Numbered from the stretch's first letter, positions 1-9,118 are shown. The stretch: 16,526 bases of DNA from Flavobacteriaceae bacterium (GCA_029238555.1 JAQWFV010000047.1:1-16526), one strand, 5' to 3'. Translations and numbers: made by a program. The notes: generated by a model from the sequence alone, not told the origin.

Positions 1-22
1 GCTCTGTCTCCCAAAGCGGGTG

Positions 23-53
23 CAAATATAGAACGAGTTTTCTGGTTTCACAA
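23..53 (-). promoter_or_regulatory. Outward stable-RNA-like promoter at left edge
   Basis: On the minus strand TATATTTG (30 to 23) is preceded after 20 bases by TTG (53 to 51), matching the Bacteroidota -7/-33 arrangement. The bases after the -7 box (CACCCGC) are identical to those after the tRNA-Lys promoter at the right end of the window. It therefore probably drives a tRNA or other stable RNA that begins just outside the window. The gene itself is not visible. Confidence 0.6.
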
Positions 54-239
54 CATCTATTTGCAAAAATATTTAATCTTTTTTTTGACCCCTGCCCACT
101 GCCCTATTTTACAAGTAGTTAGACCAAATAAAAAAATGAAAAAAGCGAGGGCATCGGGCGGGAGCCCAGGATTTAAAGTGCATTTAAGAGGAGAATAATA
201 ATAATTGACCCTTTATATAAGGAAAAGAGGTCAGGATTA

Positions 240-269
240 TTGCCAAGTAAATCAATGGTGTTATATTTG
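240..269 (+). promoter_or_regulatory. thrS operon promoter
   Basis: TTG at 240-242, a 19-base spacer and TATATTTG at 262-269 form a textbook Bacteroidota housekeeping promoter. Transcription should begin near 275, leaving a leader of only about 18 bases before the thrS ATG at 294. That leaves no room for a T-box or an attenuator. The rest of 54-239 holds no gene I can support: there is a T/A-rich stretch, a short GC-rich patch at about 145-170, and a possible 20-codon ORF with no independent support. Confidence 0.75.
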
Positions 270-293
270 CGCCTCTTACATGTATATATAAAG

Positions 294-2237
294 ATGATAA
301 AAGTTAGCTTACCAGACGGATCCGTAAAGGAATTTAATAAAGGCGCTACGCCTATGGACGTAGCCATGAGTATTAGTGAGGGATTGGCGAGAAATGTAAT
401 ATCGGCCAGTTTTAACAATACCGTTGTAGAAACTAAGACGGCTTTACAGGAAGACGGTAGCCTGGTGCTCTTTACTTGGAATGACGACGCTGGTAAGAAA
501 GCATTCTGGCATTCTTCTTCTCATATTGTTGCCCAGGCTTTAGAACAATTGTATCCTGGAATAAATTTGACGATTGGCCCTGCTATTGACAATGGTTTCT
601 ATTATGATGTGGAGCTTCCTGAAGGTAAAGTGATTTCTGATAAGGATTTTAGCCAGATTGAAAAAACCGCTTTAGAGATTGCAAGAGGAAAACACGACTT
701 TAACATGCGCAGTGTGTCTAAAGCAGACGCACTTAAAAAATACCGTGATGAAAACAACCCTTATAAGGTTGAACTGATAGAAAACCTGGAAGATGGTAGC
801 ATTACTTTTTGCGACCATGATTCTTTTACAGATTTGTGTAGGGGTGGTCACATTCCCAACACGGGCATTGTAAAGGCTATTAAAATTTTAAGTGTTGCAG
901 GTGCTTATTGGAGGGGAGATGAGAATAAACCTCAACTCACTAGACTTTACGGTATCTCTTTCCCTAAACAAAAGGAGCTTACTGAGTACCTTGAACTCTT
1001 GGAAGAGGCTAAAAAGAGAGACCATAGAAAATTAGGTAAAGAAATGGAACTCTTTACTTTTTCTCAAAAAGTAGGTCAAGGCTTGCCTTTATGGCTGCCT
1101 AAAGGAGCTGCGCTTAGAGAAAGATTGGAGAACTTTTTGAAAAAAGCACAAAAGAAAGCGGGTTATGAAATGGTGGTAACGCCACACATTGGCCAAAAGG
1201 AATTGTATGTGACTTCTGGACACTACGCAAAATACGGAGAAGATAGCTTTCAGCCGATCAAAACACCTAAAATGGACGAGGAGTTTCTTTTGAAACCCAT
1301 GAATTGTCCGCACCATTGTGAAATATACAACAGCAAACCTTTTAGTTACAAAGAACTTCCTAAGCGTTTTGCTGAATTTGGAACGGTGTACCGATACGAA
1401 CAGAGTGGCGAGTTACACGGACTGACTAGGGTGAGAGGGTTTACACAAGACGACGCACATATTTTTTGCACCCCGGATCAATTAGATCAAGAGTTTAAAG
1501 ATGTGATTGACCTTTCTTTATATGTATTAAACTCGCTTGGCTTTGATAATTTCACTGCTCAGGTCTCTGTGAGAGATTTGAGTAAGCCTGAAAAATACAT
1601 TGGATCTGTAGAGAATTGGGAAAAAGCAGAAAATGCGATTATTAATGCTGCTGCTGAAAAAGGGTTGAATTATGTAGTAGAAGCTGGTGAAGCTGCTTTC
1701 TATGGCCCAAAGTTGGATTTCATGGTGAAAGATGCCTTGGGAAGACAATGGCAATTGGGAACCATTCAGGTAGATTACAACCTTCCTGAAAGATTTGAGC
1801 TTAGCTACAAAGGTAGTGATAATCAGTCTCACAGGCCTGTAATGATCCATAGGGCGCCTTTTGGAAGTATGGAGCGTTTTATTGCTTTATTGCTGGAACA
1901 CACTGGAGGGAATTTCCCTTTATGGCTTACTCCAGAGCAAGCTATTATTCTCCCTGTAAGTGAGAAGCATGAAAAATATGCTGAAAAAGTTTTAAATTCA
2001 CTAGAAAATGCCGAAATTCGCGGCCTCGTTGACAGTAGAAATGAGACTATTGGTAAGAAAATTAGAGAGGCAGAAATGAGTAAAATCCCATTCATGCTGA
2101 TCGTTGGAGACCAAGAGGCTCAAGACCAAACTATCTCTGTAAGGAAACACGGAGGAGAAGAAATAGGCACTATTTCGGTGGAAGATTTTGCTCAACTAGT
2201 AAAAAAAGAGATTGAAACGACCTTAAAACCGTTTTAA
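294..2237 (+). CDS. thrS: Threonyl-tRNA synthetase
   Basis: Class II synthetase that charges tRNA-Thr in the cytoplasm. Its 647 residues are close to the family's usual length of about 640. The order is an N-terminal TGS domain (about 1-62), the editing domain with HSSSH (73-77) and CRGGH (182-186), the catalytic core with MNCPHH near 336-341, motif 2 (about 366-383, ending TRVRGF) and motif 3 [11 protein letters not shown] (519-529), and a C-terminal anticodon-binding domain. The likely catalytic zinc ligands are C338, H389 (in DDAH) and H519. I chose the ATG at 294 because the in-frame TTG at 240 is the promoter -33 element and family members begin at this MIKV. It is the first gene of the operon with infC, rpmI and rplT. 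The core is intact. Confidence 0.97.
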   Translation: MIKVSLPDGSVKEFNKGATPMDVAMSISEGLARNVISASFNNTVVETKTALQEDGSLVLFTWNDDAGKKAFWHSSSHIVAQALEQLYPGINLTIGPAIDNGFYYDVELPEGKVISDKDFSQIEKTALEIARGKHDFNMRSVSKADALKKYRDENNPYKVELIENLEDGSITFCDHDSFTDLCRGGHIPNTGIVKAIKILSVAGAYWRGDENKPQLTRLYGISFPKQKELTEYLELLEEAKKRDHRKLGKEMELFTFSQKVGQGLPLWLPKGAALRERLENFLKKAQKKAGYEMVVTPHIGQKELYVTSGHYAKYGEDSFQPIKTPKMDEEFLLKPMNCPHHCEIYNSKPFSYKELPKRFAEFGTVYRYEQSGELHGLTRVRGFTQDDAHIFCTPDQLDQEFKDVIDLSLYVLNSLGFDNFTAQVSVRDLSKPEKYIGSVENWEKAENAIINAAAEKGLNYVVEAGEAAFYGPKLDFMVKDALGRQWQLGTIQVDYNLPERFELSYKGSDNQSHRPVMIHRAPFGSMERFIALLLEHTGGNFPLWLTPEQAIILPVSEKHEKYAEKVLNSLENAEIRGLVDSRNETIGKKIREAEMSKIPFMLIVGDQEAQDQTISVRKHGGEEIGTISVEDFAQLVKKEIETTLKPF

Positions 2238-2268
2238 AAATATAAATGTTTAACTAAAATTAGAAGCC

Positions 2269-2823
2269 ATAGCAATACGTAAGAGGTTCAGGCCACAACC
2301 AAGAAGGGAAAATAAAAATCCTCACAACATCAATAGGAGCATTTTAGCGCCTAGTGTTCGTTTGGTAGGAGACAATGTAGAAGTAGGTGTCTATGACATT
2401 AAAGATGCACTTGTCAAAGCAGAGGAACTAGAATTAGACTTAGTAGAAATTTCTCCTAAGGCAGACCCTCCTGTTTGTAAAATTACCGATTACAAGAAAT
2501 TCCTTTACGAACAAAAGAAAAGAGAAAAGGTACTTAAAGCTAAAGCGACTAAAGTGGTGGTTAAAGAGATCCGTTTTGGACCTCAAACAGACGACCATGA
2601 TTATGAGTTTAAAAAGAAACACGCAGAGAAGTTTCTTAAGGATGGAGCCAAATTAAAGGCTTATGTATTCTTTAAAGGACGTTCTATCGTATATAAAGAT
2701 CAAGGAGAAATTCTACTCTTAAAATTGGCTTCTGAACTAGAAGAACTAGGAAAAGTAGAGCAAATGCCTCGATTAGAAGGAAAGAGAATGACCATGTTTT
2801 TAGCCCCAAAAACTAAAAAATAG
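2269..2823 (+). CDS. infC: Translation initiation factor IF-3, AUA start
   Basis: IF-3 binds the 30S subunit, prevents premature 50S joining and rejects wrong start codons. The predicted protein has 184 residues, normal for the family, with an N-terminal domain (to about 85, containing [17 protein letters not shown]), a basic linker (YEQKKREK) and a C-terminal domain that begins VVKEIRFGP. The conserved N-terminus [13 protein letters not shown] is encoded well upstream of the first ATG- or TTG-type codon, so the start must be the ATA at 2269. The only nearby in-frame alternative is the ATA at 2275, and an in-frame TAA lies at 2251. A TTG at 2362 would remove conserved residues. A rare start on infC is classically tied to autoregulation in Escherichia coli (AUU); the same logic here is an inference. 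The gene lies 31 bases after thrS and 60 before rpmI. Confidence 0.93.
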   Translation: MAIRKRFRPQPRRENKNPHNINRSILAPSVRLVGDNVEVGVYDIKDALVKAEELELDLVEISPKADPPVCKITDYKKFLYEQKKREKVLKAKATKVVVKEIRFGPQTDDHDYEFKKKHAEKFLKDGAKLKAYVFFKGRSIVYKDQGEILLLKLASELEELGKVEQMPRLEGKRMTMFLAPKTKK

Positions 2824-2883
2824 TCACAAGGGTGTTTAATGGCCCTGAATACATTAAGTGAGATAACTATAAATAGGAAGACA

Positions 2884-3081
2884 ATGCCTAAAATGAAAAC
2901 TAAATCTAGTGCCAAGAAGCGTTTTAAGCTTACAGGTTCTGGTAAATTAAAAAGAAAGCACGCTTTTAAGAGTCACATCTTAACTAAAAAGTCTAAAAAG
3001 CGTAAGCTTAAATTAACTCATGATGGTTTGGTTCACAAAGCAGATGAGAACAACATCAAAATTCAATTGCGTTTAAAATAA
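2884..3081 (+). CDS. rpmI: 50S ribosomal protein L35
   Basis: A 65-residue, very basic large-subunit protein of usual length. The start [15 protein letters not shown] and the later [19 protein letters not shown] are hallmark L35 sequence. The ATG at 2884 is chosen because the family begins at MPKMKTK; an in-frame ATG at 2839 would add 15 residues that resemble no L35. It lies between infC and rplT in the usual order. Confidence 0.96.
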   Translation: MPKMKTKSSAKKRFKLTGSGKLKRKHAFKSHILTKKSKKRKLKLTHDGLVHKADENNIKIQLRLK

Positions 3082-3163
3082 ACCAATTAAGGTAACAATT
3101 ATTAACCGTGGAGCTAGGCCTTAAAGTGCCCAACAGCCGCCTACTACAAAAAACAATTAAGAC

Positions 3164-3508
3164 ATGCCAAGATCAGTCAATTCAGTAGCTTCAAGAGCTA
3201 GAAGAAAAAAAGTAATGAAACAAGCCAAAGGTTACTTCGGAAGAAGAAAGAACGTTTGGACTGTTGCTAAAAACGCGGTAGAGAAAGCGATGCTTTACGC
3301 ATACAGAGACCGTAGAAATAAGAAAAGAAATTTCCGTGCCCTATGGATTACACGTATTAATGCAGCGGCAAGATTACACGGAATGTCTTACTCAGAGTTT
3401 ATGGGTAAAGTAAAAGCCAACAACATTGAACTAAACCGCAAGGTTTTAGCAGATTTGGGTATGAATCATCCAGAGGCGTTCAAAGCTGTAGTAGACAAAA
3501 TAAAATAA
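3164..3508 (+). CDS. rplT: 50S ribosomal protein L20
   Basis: A 114-residue large-subunit assembly protein that binds 23S rRNA and in several bacteria represses its own operon. The N-terminal basic helix ([30 protein letters not shown]) and the globular part ([19 protein letters not shown], then YSEFMGKV) are typical and complete. It follows rpmI after an 82-base gap (3082-3163). That gap is wide enough for an RNA control site, but I could not recognise a known L20-binding fold in it. It is the last gene of the operon, followed by a strong terminator. Confidence 0.97.
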   Translation: MPRSVNSVASRARRKKVMKQAKGYFGRRKNVWTVAKNAVEKAMLYAYRDRRNKKRNFRALWITRINAAARLHGMSYSEFMGKVKANNIELNRKVLADLGMNHPEAFKAVVDKIK

Positions 3509-3528
3509 TACGAATCTATCTCACTTAT

Positions 3529-3563
3529 AAAAATCCCACGCCTTCAGCGTGGGATTTTTTTTT
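3529..3563 (+). terminator. Terminator of thrS-infC-rpmI-rplT operon
   Basis: An 11-bp hairpin, AAATCCCACGC (3531-3541), loop CTTCA, GCGTGGGATTT (3547-3557), runs straight into a tract of T. It lies 20 bases after rplT and just ahead of the next gene. Confidence 0.93.
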
Positions 3564-3575
3564 ACCTTTCAACCT

Positions 3576-4385
3576 ATGAATACACCACTACTTAAAGACG
3601 TAAAGCTCGTTGTAACAGACATGGATGGCACTTTGTTAAATCCCAATCACGAGGTGAGCTCTCAATTCATTGATCAATTCTGGGCACTTAAAGAAAAAGG
3701 GATTACAGTGGTGGCTGCTAGTGGAAGGCAACACAATAGTATTGTTGAAAAATTAGCCGCTGTAGAAAACGAGCTCACTGTTATTGCAGAAAATGGGGCC
3801 ATGACCACTTTTCATGGTAAAGAAACGGTATTTACCCCCTACCCCAAGGTGTATTTAAACAAAACACTGGCGCTTTTAAAAAAGCAAGAAAATATGCATC
3901 CGGTACTTTGCACCAATGGATCTGCATTTATAAGCAAGGGGCAGGAAAAGTTTGAACCTATTCTGAGAGAATTTTACAGTGCTTTTAATGTAATTGATCG
4001 CCTGGAAGATTGCACACAAGAGGTACTTAAAATTGCTATTTATCATTTTGAAAGCTCTGAAAAGTATATTTTCCCAGTAGTGCAAGACTTAGCCAATGCA
4101 GTGAAAATTAAAATTTCTGGCCCTAATTGGGTAGATCTTTCTCATCCAAACGCCAATAAGGGATTCGCTTTAAATGCCCTACAAAAACACTTAGGAGTGA
4201 GCCGGGAGCAAACCATGGTCTTTGGCGATTACTTCAATGATTTAGAGATGATGGAACAAGCACATTTTAGCTATGCTATGGCCAACGCACATCCTGAAAT
4301 TATCAAAAAAGCCAATTATAAAACAGGCTCTAATAGTGAATTTGGTGTAGAAACGGTTTTAGAAAAATTACTAAAACTAGTATAG
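3576..4385 (+). CDS. Cof-type HAD-IIB family phosphatase
   Basis: A 269-residue cytoplasmic haloacid dehalogenase-superfamily hydrolase, probably acting on small phosphorylated metabolites; the substrate cannot be read from sequence. The catalytic motifs are complete: DMDGT with nucleophile D15 and acid/base D17, SGR at 49-51 (motif II), a lysine near 195 in NANKG (motif III), and GDYFND at 217-222 (motif IV, Mg binding). The roughly 90-180 cap between motifs II and III fits the C2B (Cof) subclass. The ATG at 3576 is preferred over an in-frame start at 3549 that lies inside the upstream terminator hairpin. TACCTTTC at the end of that hairpin resembles a -7 box, but no -33 is visible. It converges on dnaB, and the 60-base gap between them holds no clear terminator. 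Confidence 0.9.
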   Translation: MNTPLLKDVKLVVTDMDGTLLNPNHEVSSQFIDQFWALKEKGITVVAASGRQHNSIVEKLAAVENELTVIAENGAMTTFHGKETVFTPYPKVYLNKTLALLKKQENMHPVLCTNGSAFISKGQEKFEPILREFYSAFNVIDRLEDCTQEVLKIAIYHFESSEKYIFPVVQDLANAVKIKISGPNWVDLSHPNANKGFALNALQKHLGVSREQTMVFGDYFNDLEMMEQAHFSYAMANAHPEIIKKANYKTGSNSEFGVETVLEKLLKLV

Positions 4386-4445
4386 GCGTCTGAGGAATAG
4401 AGCCCCTCAAATTCATTACACTTTAGCAAACAGTTTTTTGGGTCT

Positions 4446-5978
4446 CTAAAATGGAACGTCGTCTGAATCTGGCATACCAAAAGCGTCATTAGGCGAAGGA
4501 AGGTCTTTGGTTATAAATGGATTAGATTCCTGGTTGCTATTGAGTTTAGACTGAAATTCAAAAGGAGTGTCAAAAGTATCTAAGTTTTCAAACTTACCTA
4601 AGTTACCCACGAATTTAAGCCTAATATTATCTAAACCACCATTTCTGTGCTTGGCGACAATAAATTCTGCCTGGCCGTCTGTTGGGGATCTTTCATCGTC
4701 GTCCCATTCCTCAATTTTATAATATTCAGGTCTGTAGATAAAGGAAACAATATCTGCATCTTGCTCAATGGCTCCCGACTCCCTTAAATCGGAAAGTATT
4801 GGACGCTTAGAACCTCCCCTGGTTTCTACTGCCCTAGATAATTGAGACAGTGCTATTACTGGGACATTTAATTCCTTGGCTAAGGCTTTTAGGTTTCTGG
4901 AAATAGTAGAAATTTCCTGTTCCCTGTTTCCGCCACCCTTCTGACTGGTTCCTGCAGTCATTAACTGAAGGTAATCTATTATAATTAGTTTAATACCGTG
5001 TTGTGAAGCCAATCTTCTCGCTTTGGCCCTAAGGTCAAAAATGGACAAAGAGGGGGTGTCGTCTATAAATAAAGGGGCCGTTTCCAAGGCTTTCACCTTA
5101 ACATTTAATTGCTCCCATTCGTGCTTTTCTAGCTTACCAGTTCTTAGTTTTTCAGAAGACAATCCAGTCTCTGAAGAAATAAGCCTGGTAATTAATTGTA
5201 CCGAAGACATCTCTAAAGAAAAGAACGCTACACCATGGTTGTTGTTCACCGCCATATTACGCGCCATGGAGAGCGTTAGGGCTGTTTTACCCATACCTGG
5301 TCTGGCTGCTACAATAATTAAATCACTTGGTTGCCATCCTGAAGTAAGCTTATCTAGCTTGTCAAAACCAGATGGAATCCCACTGAGCCCTTCTTTATTG
5401 GCAATTTCTTCAATTCGCTTTTTAGCTTGTATTACAAGATTTTGCGCTGTTTCTGCCGAACGCTTTAAATTCCCTTGGGTAACGTCGTATAGCTTAGATT
5501 CTGCCGCGTCTAATAAGTCAAAAACATCCGTACTGTCTTCATAAGCTTCTTGTATAATCTCGTTAGAAATTTTAATGAGACTTCGCTGGATGTATTTTTG
5601 CAAAATGATTCTAGCATGAAACTCAATATGAGCAGAAGAAGCCACCTTTTGGGTGAGGTTAATCAAGTAAAAATCCCCTCCAACCTTTTCTAGCTGACCT
5701 TCTTTTTTTAATTGCGCAGAAACGGTTAATAAATCAATGGGTTCAGAGGTTTCAAAGAGTGTGAATATGGCTTCATAAATAAATCTATGGGCGTCTTTAT
5801 AAAATACGTCTGGATGCAAAATATCTATAACCTCATCTACCCCTTTTTTGTCAATAAGCATTGCTCCTAACACAACCTCCTCTAAATCAGTTGCTTGAGG
5901 CGGTATTTTGCCGCGCTCTAAAGTAACAAGCGAGGCGCTATTAGGAATATTTCTTGTAAATGCTTTTGGGTTTTCCAT
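4446..5978 (-). CDS. dnaB: Replicative DNA helicase DnaB
   Basis: A 510-residue hexameric ATP-dependent helicase that unwinds DNA at the replication fork and works with DnaG primase. The N-terminal domain spans about 25-125, then a linker, then the RecA-like domain: Walker A ARPGMGKT (225-232), Walker B LIIIDYLQL (331-339), sensor region ALSQLSRAVE (about 376-385) and LSDLRESGAIEQDADIV (395-411). The length is slightly above the Escherichia coli protein (about 470) because of N- and C-terminal tails. The end reads DSDDVPF, which looks like the acidic tip of SSB (see findings). No intein is present. The ATG at 5978 follows a possible but imperfect -7 box (TACATTAG, minus strand 5991 to 5984). 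It lies downstream of accA but behind accA's terminator, so it is probably transcribed separately. Confidence 0.97.
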   Translation of the reverse strand: MENPKAFTRNIPNSASLVTLERGKIPPQATDLEEVVLGAMLIDKKGVDEVIDILHPDVFYKDAHRFIYEAIFTLFETSEPIDLLTVSAQLKKEGQLEKVGGDFYLINLTQKVASSAHIEFHARIILQKYIQRSLIKISNEIIQEAYEDSTDVFDLLDAAESKLYDVTQGNLKRSAETAQNLVIQAKKRIEEIANKEGLSGIPSGFDKLDKLTSGWQPSDLIIVAARPGMGKTALTLSMARNMAVNNNHGVAFFSLEMSSVQLITRLISSETGLSSEKLRTGKLEKHEWEQLNVKVKALETAPLFIDDTPSLSIFDLRAKARRLASQHGIKLIIIDYLQLMTAGTSQKGGGNREQEISTISRNLKALAKELNVPVIALSQLSRAVETRGGSKRPILSDLRESGAIEQDADIVSFIYRPEYYKIEEWDDDERSPTDGQAEFIVAKHRNGGLDNIRLKFVGNLGKFENLDTFDTPFEFQSKLNSNQESNPFITKDLPSPNDAFGMPDSDDVPF

Positions 5979-6091
5979 AAGTGCTAATGTACGTAATAAG
6001 ATGCGGCCAGACCTAAAAAAGTGCGTCCCGACTATTCACCGTTCATTCACAATCTGACTGTTAATAAGTTACAAAAATTGTTGATAAGCAT

Positions 6092-6124
6092 AAAAAAAAC
6101 TGCTGTTAAAAAACAGCAGTTTTG
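6092..6124 (-). terminator. Terminator downstream of accA
   Basis: A perfect 12-bp inverted repeat, AAAACTGCTGTT (6096-6107) and AACAGCAGTTTT (6112-6123), with an AAAA loop. On the minus strand it ends in eight T residues, so it terminates transcripts coming from accA. The remaining 5979-6091 carries no gene I can support. Confidence 0.9.
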
Positions 6125-6147
6125 TAAAGACTTTATAAACTAGGGGC

Positions 6148-7101
6148 TTAGTCGTTAAAGACACCCATCTGAGCGTATTTTTCCATTCTGCTAGCCACCA
6201 ATTCTTTTGGGGATAAGTTTTTGAGCTCATTAAAATGAGCGCTAATCTTTTGTTTGGTAATTTCAAACATTTTTGTCCTGTCACTGTGAGCCCCCCCTGA
6301 AGGTTCTCTTACAATTTCATCAATAAGTTTGAGCTTCTTCATATCAGTAGCCGTTAACTTAAGGGCGCTTGCTGCCAATTCTTTATATTCCCAACTCCTC
6401 CATAAAATAGAAGAACAAGATTCAGGAGAAATTACAGAGTACCAGGTATTCTCTAACATCAGCACCTTATCTCCAACCCCTATTCCCAAGGCTCCTCCTG
6501 AGGCACCTTCGCCTATGATCATCACGATAATGGGCACTTTAAGCCTAGTCATTTCAAGTATATTCCTTGCAATAGCTTCTCCTTGGCCCCTTTCTTCTGC
6601 TTCAATTCCTGGGTATGCCCCTGGAGTGTCTATTAGACACACTACTGGAATGTTAAATTTCTCCGCAGATTTCATGAGTCTAAGGGCTTTTCTATAGCCT
6701 TCAGGATTGGCCATACCAAAATTCCTGTATTGTCTGGTCTTAGTATTATAGCCTTTCTGCTGTCCTATAAACATATAGGACTGATCACCAATTTTACCCA
6801 AACCACCAATCATGGCTTTGTCGTCCTTAACCGTTCTGTCTCCGTGGAGCTCTAGGAAAGTCTCTCCACAAATGGCTTTAATGTAATCTAAAGTGTAAGG
6901 TCTATTAGGATGTCTAGACAACTGAACCCTCTGCCATGCAGTTAAATTCTTGTATATGTCTTTTTTAGTCTCTTGTAATTTTTTTTCAATTTGCTTACAG
7001 GTCTCACTAACGTCTACGTCGCTCTCTTCTCCTATAATCACACACTTGTCTAGCTGGTCTTCTAGTTCCTTAATAGGAAGCTCAAAATCTAAATACTCCA
7101 T
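6148..7101 (-). CDS. accA: Acetyl-CoA carboxylase carboxyltransferase subunit alpha
   Basis: The alpha half of the carboxyltransferase, which with AccD moves CO2 from biotin to acetyl-CoA to make malonyl-CoA for fatty-acid synthesis. The 317 residues match the family. An N-terminal helical part (to about 60, with [12 protein letters not shown] at 63-74) precedes the crotonase-like core: FLELHGDR (82-89), DTPGAYPG (158-165), [11 protein letters not shown] (198-208), whose glycines should form the oxyanion hole, and ISPE (224-227). It is intact. A perfect -7 box lies about 26 bases upstream of the ATG and a strong terminator follows, so it is probably a single-gene transcript. The partner accD and the biotin subunits are not in the window. 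Confidence 0.97.
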   Translation of the reverse strand: MEYLDFELPIKELEDQLDKCVIIGEESDVDVSETCKQIEKKLQETKKDIYKNLTAWQRVQLSRHPNRPYTLDYIKAICGETFLELHGDRTVKDDKAMIGGLGKIGDQSYMFIGQQKGYNTKTRQYRNFGMANPEGYRKALRLMKSAEKFNIPVVCLIDTPGAYPGIEAEERGQGEAIARNILEMTRLKVPIIVMIIGEGASGGALGIGVGDKVLMLENTWYSVISPESCSSILWRSWEYKELAASALKLTATDMKKLKLIDEIVREPSGGAHSDRTKMFEITKQKISAHFNELKNLSPKELVASRMEKYAQMGVFND

Positions 7102-7127
7102 GGGGTGTTTTAATTGGTAACAACTGA

Positions 7128-7135
7128 CAAATATA
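7128..7135 (-). promoter_or_regulatory. Probable accA -7 promoter box
   Basis: The minus strand reads TATATTTG (7135 to 7128), a perfect -7 element 26 bases upstream of the accA ATG. No well-spaced TTG is seen at the -33 position (the nearest is 14 bases away), so only the -7 part is supported. Confidence 0.5.
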
Positions 7136-7153
7136 AAATTTATATGCTACAAT

Positions 7154-8050
7154 CTATGTCTTAGTTTTAGTTTTTAGCTTCAGTCTGTTTTTTAAAATAC
7201 CATTGGCAATTACTGTCAACAATATAACACTGGCACCTGTATAAAACATCGGGGTCATTTGCTCACTAGATCCAAAAACAAAAAAAGCGAGTACAATACC
7301 ATACACAGGTTCTAGATTGGTGGTTAACATCACAGAGTATGGACTAATAAATGCCATGAGCTTTACAGAGGCAATAAAAGCGTAAGCCGTACACAAGGAG
7401 GCTAACAAAAACAAATAGCCTATATCTGATGAAGAAACGGCCCAAAAATCTTTTGTGAAAGCACCGGTAAAAACCAGATAAAGAGACAGCAGTAACACCC
7501 CACCAGCCATTTCATAAAAAACGATCACTGAAGGTTTTAATCTTGCGATATACAAGCCGTTGATCATTGAAAAAACAGCCACTAAAAAAGCAGAAGTAAC
7601 CGCTAAGAGAATACCCTGCCAATACTGGGTTTCTACTTTAAAAATAACGCCTAAACCAAAAACAACCATCAAGCCAAATAACACCTCGTAGCCTACTAAT
7701 TTTCTCTTGTACCACAAAGGCTCTAGAAATGCAGCAAATAATGCGCCTACTGACATACAAGCCAAGGCTATAGATACATTAGAGATTTTTATAGCCTTAA
7801 AAAAAGTGACCCAATGCAAAGCAATTATAGCTCCTGTTCCCAATAGGCCAAGCACTGTTCTAATGGGCAAACGCCAAGAAAAACGCATGGCTTTAATATA
7901 GATCATTACCATTAGCATTGCCATAGCCATTCTATACCAAACCAAAGGAAGGGCGTCTATAGAAATAAGCTTTCCTATGACTGCAGTAAAACCCCAGATA
8001 AATACAATTAAGTGAAGGTGAGCGAAGTGCTTGAGATTACCGTTTGGCAT
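7154..8050 (-). CDS. EamA/DMT-family membrane transporter
   Basis: A 298-residue inner-membrane protein of the drug/metabolite transporter superfamily. The hydrophobic profile suggests about ten helices in two repeated EamA halves; the first begins LIVFIWGFTAVIGKL (14-28) and the second starts near residue 145 with WQGILLAVTSAFLVAVFS. Members export amino acids, sugars or metabolites, and the substrate here is unknown. The tail ends with lysine/threonine repeats (KLKTKTKT). The ATG at 8050 overlaps the end of the LptF/LptG gene by 14 bases, which suggests translational coupling as the third gene of the tgt operon. No obvious hairpin terminator follows before the accA promoter. The family is clear; the function is not. 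Confidence 0.88.
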   Translation of the reverse strand: MPNGNLKHFAHLHLIVFIWGFTAVIGKLISIDALPLVWYRMAMAMLMVMIYIKAMRFSWRLPIRTVLGLLGTGAIIALHWVTFFKAIKISNVSIALACMSVGALFAAFLEPLWYKRKLVGYEVLFGLMVVFGLGVIFKVETQYWQGILLAVTSAFLVAVFSMINGLYIARLKPSVIVFYEMAGGVLLLSLYLVFTGAFTKDFWAVSSSDIGYLFLLASLCTAYAFIASVKLMAFISPYSVMLTTNLEPVYGIVLAFFVFGSSEQMTPMFYTGASVILLTVIANGILKNRLKLKTKTKT

Positions 8051-9116
8051 TATTTAATAAATAAACAGCTATAAAACTAAATAGAATATTAGGGATTAAA
8101 ATAGCCCATAGTGGAGACAAGCCAGATTGCTGTGCCAAAGTACCAAAAACCCTATCAAAAAAGATGTAAATAAAAGCCACACAAATACCAAAAGCTAAAT
8201 TAACACCCATACCTCCTCTTCTCTTGGCTGCTGAGACTCCAACAGCAATAAAGGTAAGAATGAAAGCTGTAAAAGGAAGGGCCCATCTCTTGTATTTAAC
8301 CATAATATAGGTGTTGATATTACTGGCGCCTTTTCGCTTTTGATCTGCTATAAATTCGTTAAGCTCTATGAGATTCTTGGTCTCAGCAATGTAGGACACA
8401 GGCGTTAAATCTGAAATCTTAAAATCAAACACAGTGTCTAAGGTCGCTTTAGATTCTATCCTAGCAAGACTATCTGTAAAGTATCTCTTCTCAAAAGTAG
8501 TGAGCTGATACATGGAATCTTTTTCCCTCCATCTAATCGTAGCTGCACTAATTTTATAATCCAATTCATTGGCCTCGTTAAAATGTTCAAGGGTAAAATT
8601 ATACCCTCTAGACCTACTTGGATCATAACTACTCACATACAGGAAATCATTCTCGTTTACCTGGTTAAAAATATTTTTGGTAATGCGGTCTTCTTTTCCC
8701 TTTTTGAGGTACTTAAAAATGAATTCATTATACCCTTTACTCGCATGAGGAACAATAAACATCACCATAAAAAACATGAGTGCAGCAATAATACTCGCCC
8801 CAACAAAATAGGGTCTTAAAAACCTATTAAATGACACGCCGGAGCTTAAAATAGCTACTATTTCTGTGTTGTTAGCCAGTTTAGAGGTGAAAAAAATAAC
8901 CGATAAAAAAAGAAATATAGGAAATAACAAACTTCCTATATAAATGGTGAAATTACCATAGTACACCAGTACTTCTTCAAGGGGCGCGTTATTGTCTATG
9001 ATCTTACCTACTTGCTCAGCCAGATTAGCCATAATTCCAATAGGCACAAAAAGCATTAGCATCACCGAGAAGGTGAGTAAATATCGTTTGAGTATGTACC
9101 AATCAAGAATTTTCAC
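8037..9116 (-). CDS. LptF/LptG (YjgP/YjgQ) family permease
   Basis: Inner-membrane permease of the Lpt machine, which with the LptB ATPase extracts lipopolysaccharide and passes it to the periplasmic bridge. In 359 residues there are N-terminal membrane helices (about 14-35, 55-78, 104-123), a beta-rich periplasmic domain (about 130-265), and three more helices to the end. The segment NNTEIVAILSSGVSFNRFLRP (82-102) is the conserved cytoplasmic loop of the family. I choose GTG at 9116, two bases after the tgt stop, giving MKILDWYILKRYL, the usual family N-terminus. The ATG at 9161 would add 15 unlike residues and overlap tgt by 43 bases. Whether it is LptF or LptG cannot be decided here; its partner is not in the window. 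Confidence 0.92.
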   Translation of the reverse strand: MKILDWYILKRYLLTFSVMLMLFVPIGIMANLAEQVGKIIDNNAPLEEVLVYYGNFTIYIGSLLFPIFLFLSVIFFTSKLANNTEIVAILSSGVSFNRFLRPYFVGASIIAALMFFMVMFIVPHASKGYNEFIFKYLKKGKEDRITKNIFNQVNENDFLYVSSYDPSRSRGYNFTLEHFNEANELDYKISAATIRWREKDSMYQLTTFEKRYFTDSLARIESKATLDTVFDFKISDLTPVSYIAETKNLIELNEFIADQKRKGASNINTYIMVKYKRWALPFTAFILTFIAVGVSAAKRRGGMGVNLAFGICVAFIYIFFDRVFGTLAQQSGLSPLWAILIPNILFSFIAVYLLNNAKR

Positions 9117-9118
9117 TC

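Noticed and set aside
136..198. A 20-codon ORF ([20 protein letters not shown]) in the GC-rich patch upstream of thrS
   Set aside because: It is too short to judge, has no clear promoter, and ends before the thrS promoter so it cannot be a leader peptide for thrS. The GGGC/GCCC pairing at 156-167 is only 4 bp.
3082..3163. An L20-type autoregulatory RNA in the rpmI-rplT gap
   Set aside because: The gap is long enough, but I could not draw a convincing fold or match it to a known leader, so it is mentioned only as a place to look.
5023..5544. A 173-codon open frame on the plus strand opposite dnaB
   Set aside because: It lies wholly antisense to conserved DnaB coding sequence and its translation shows no recognisable domain. 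Serine- and leucine-rich shadow frames are common opposite such genes.
6079..6087. DnaA-box-like 9-mer TTATCAACA on the minus strand near dnaB
   Set aside because: It is a single copy with no cluster of boxes, no AT-rich unwinding array and no dnaA nearby. One such match is expected by chance in AT-rich DNA of this length.
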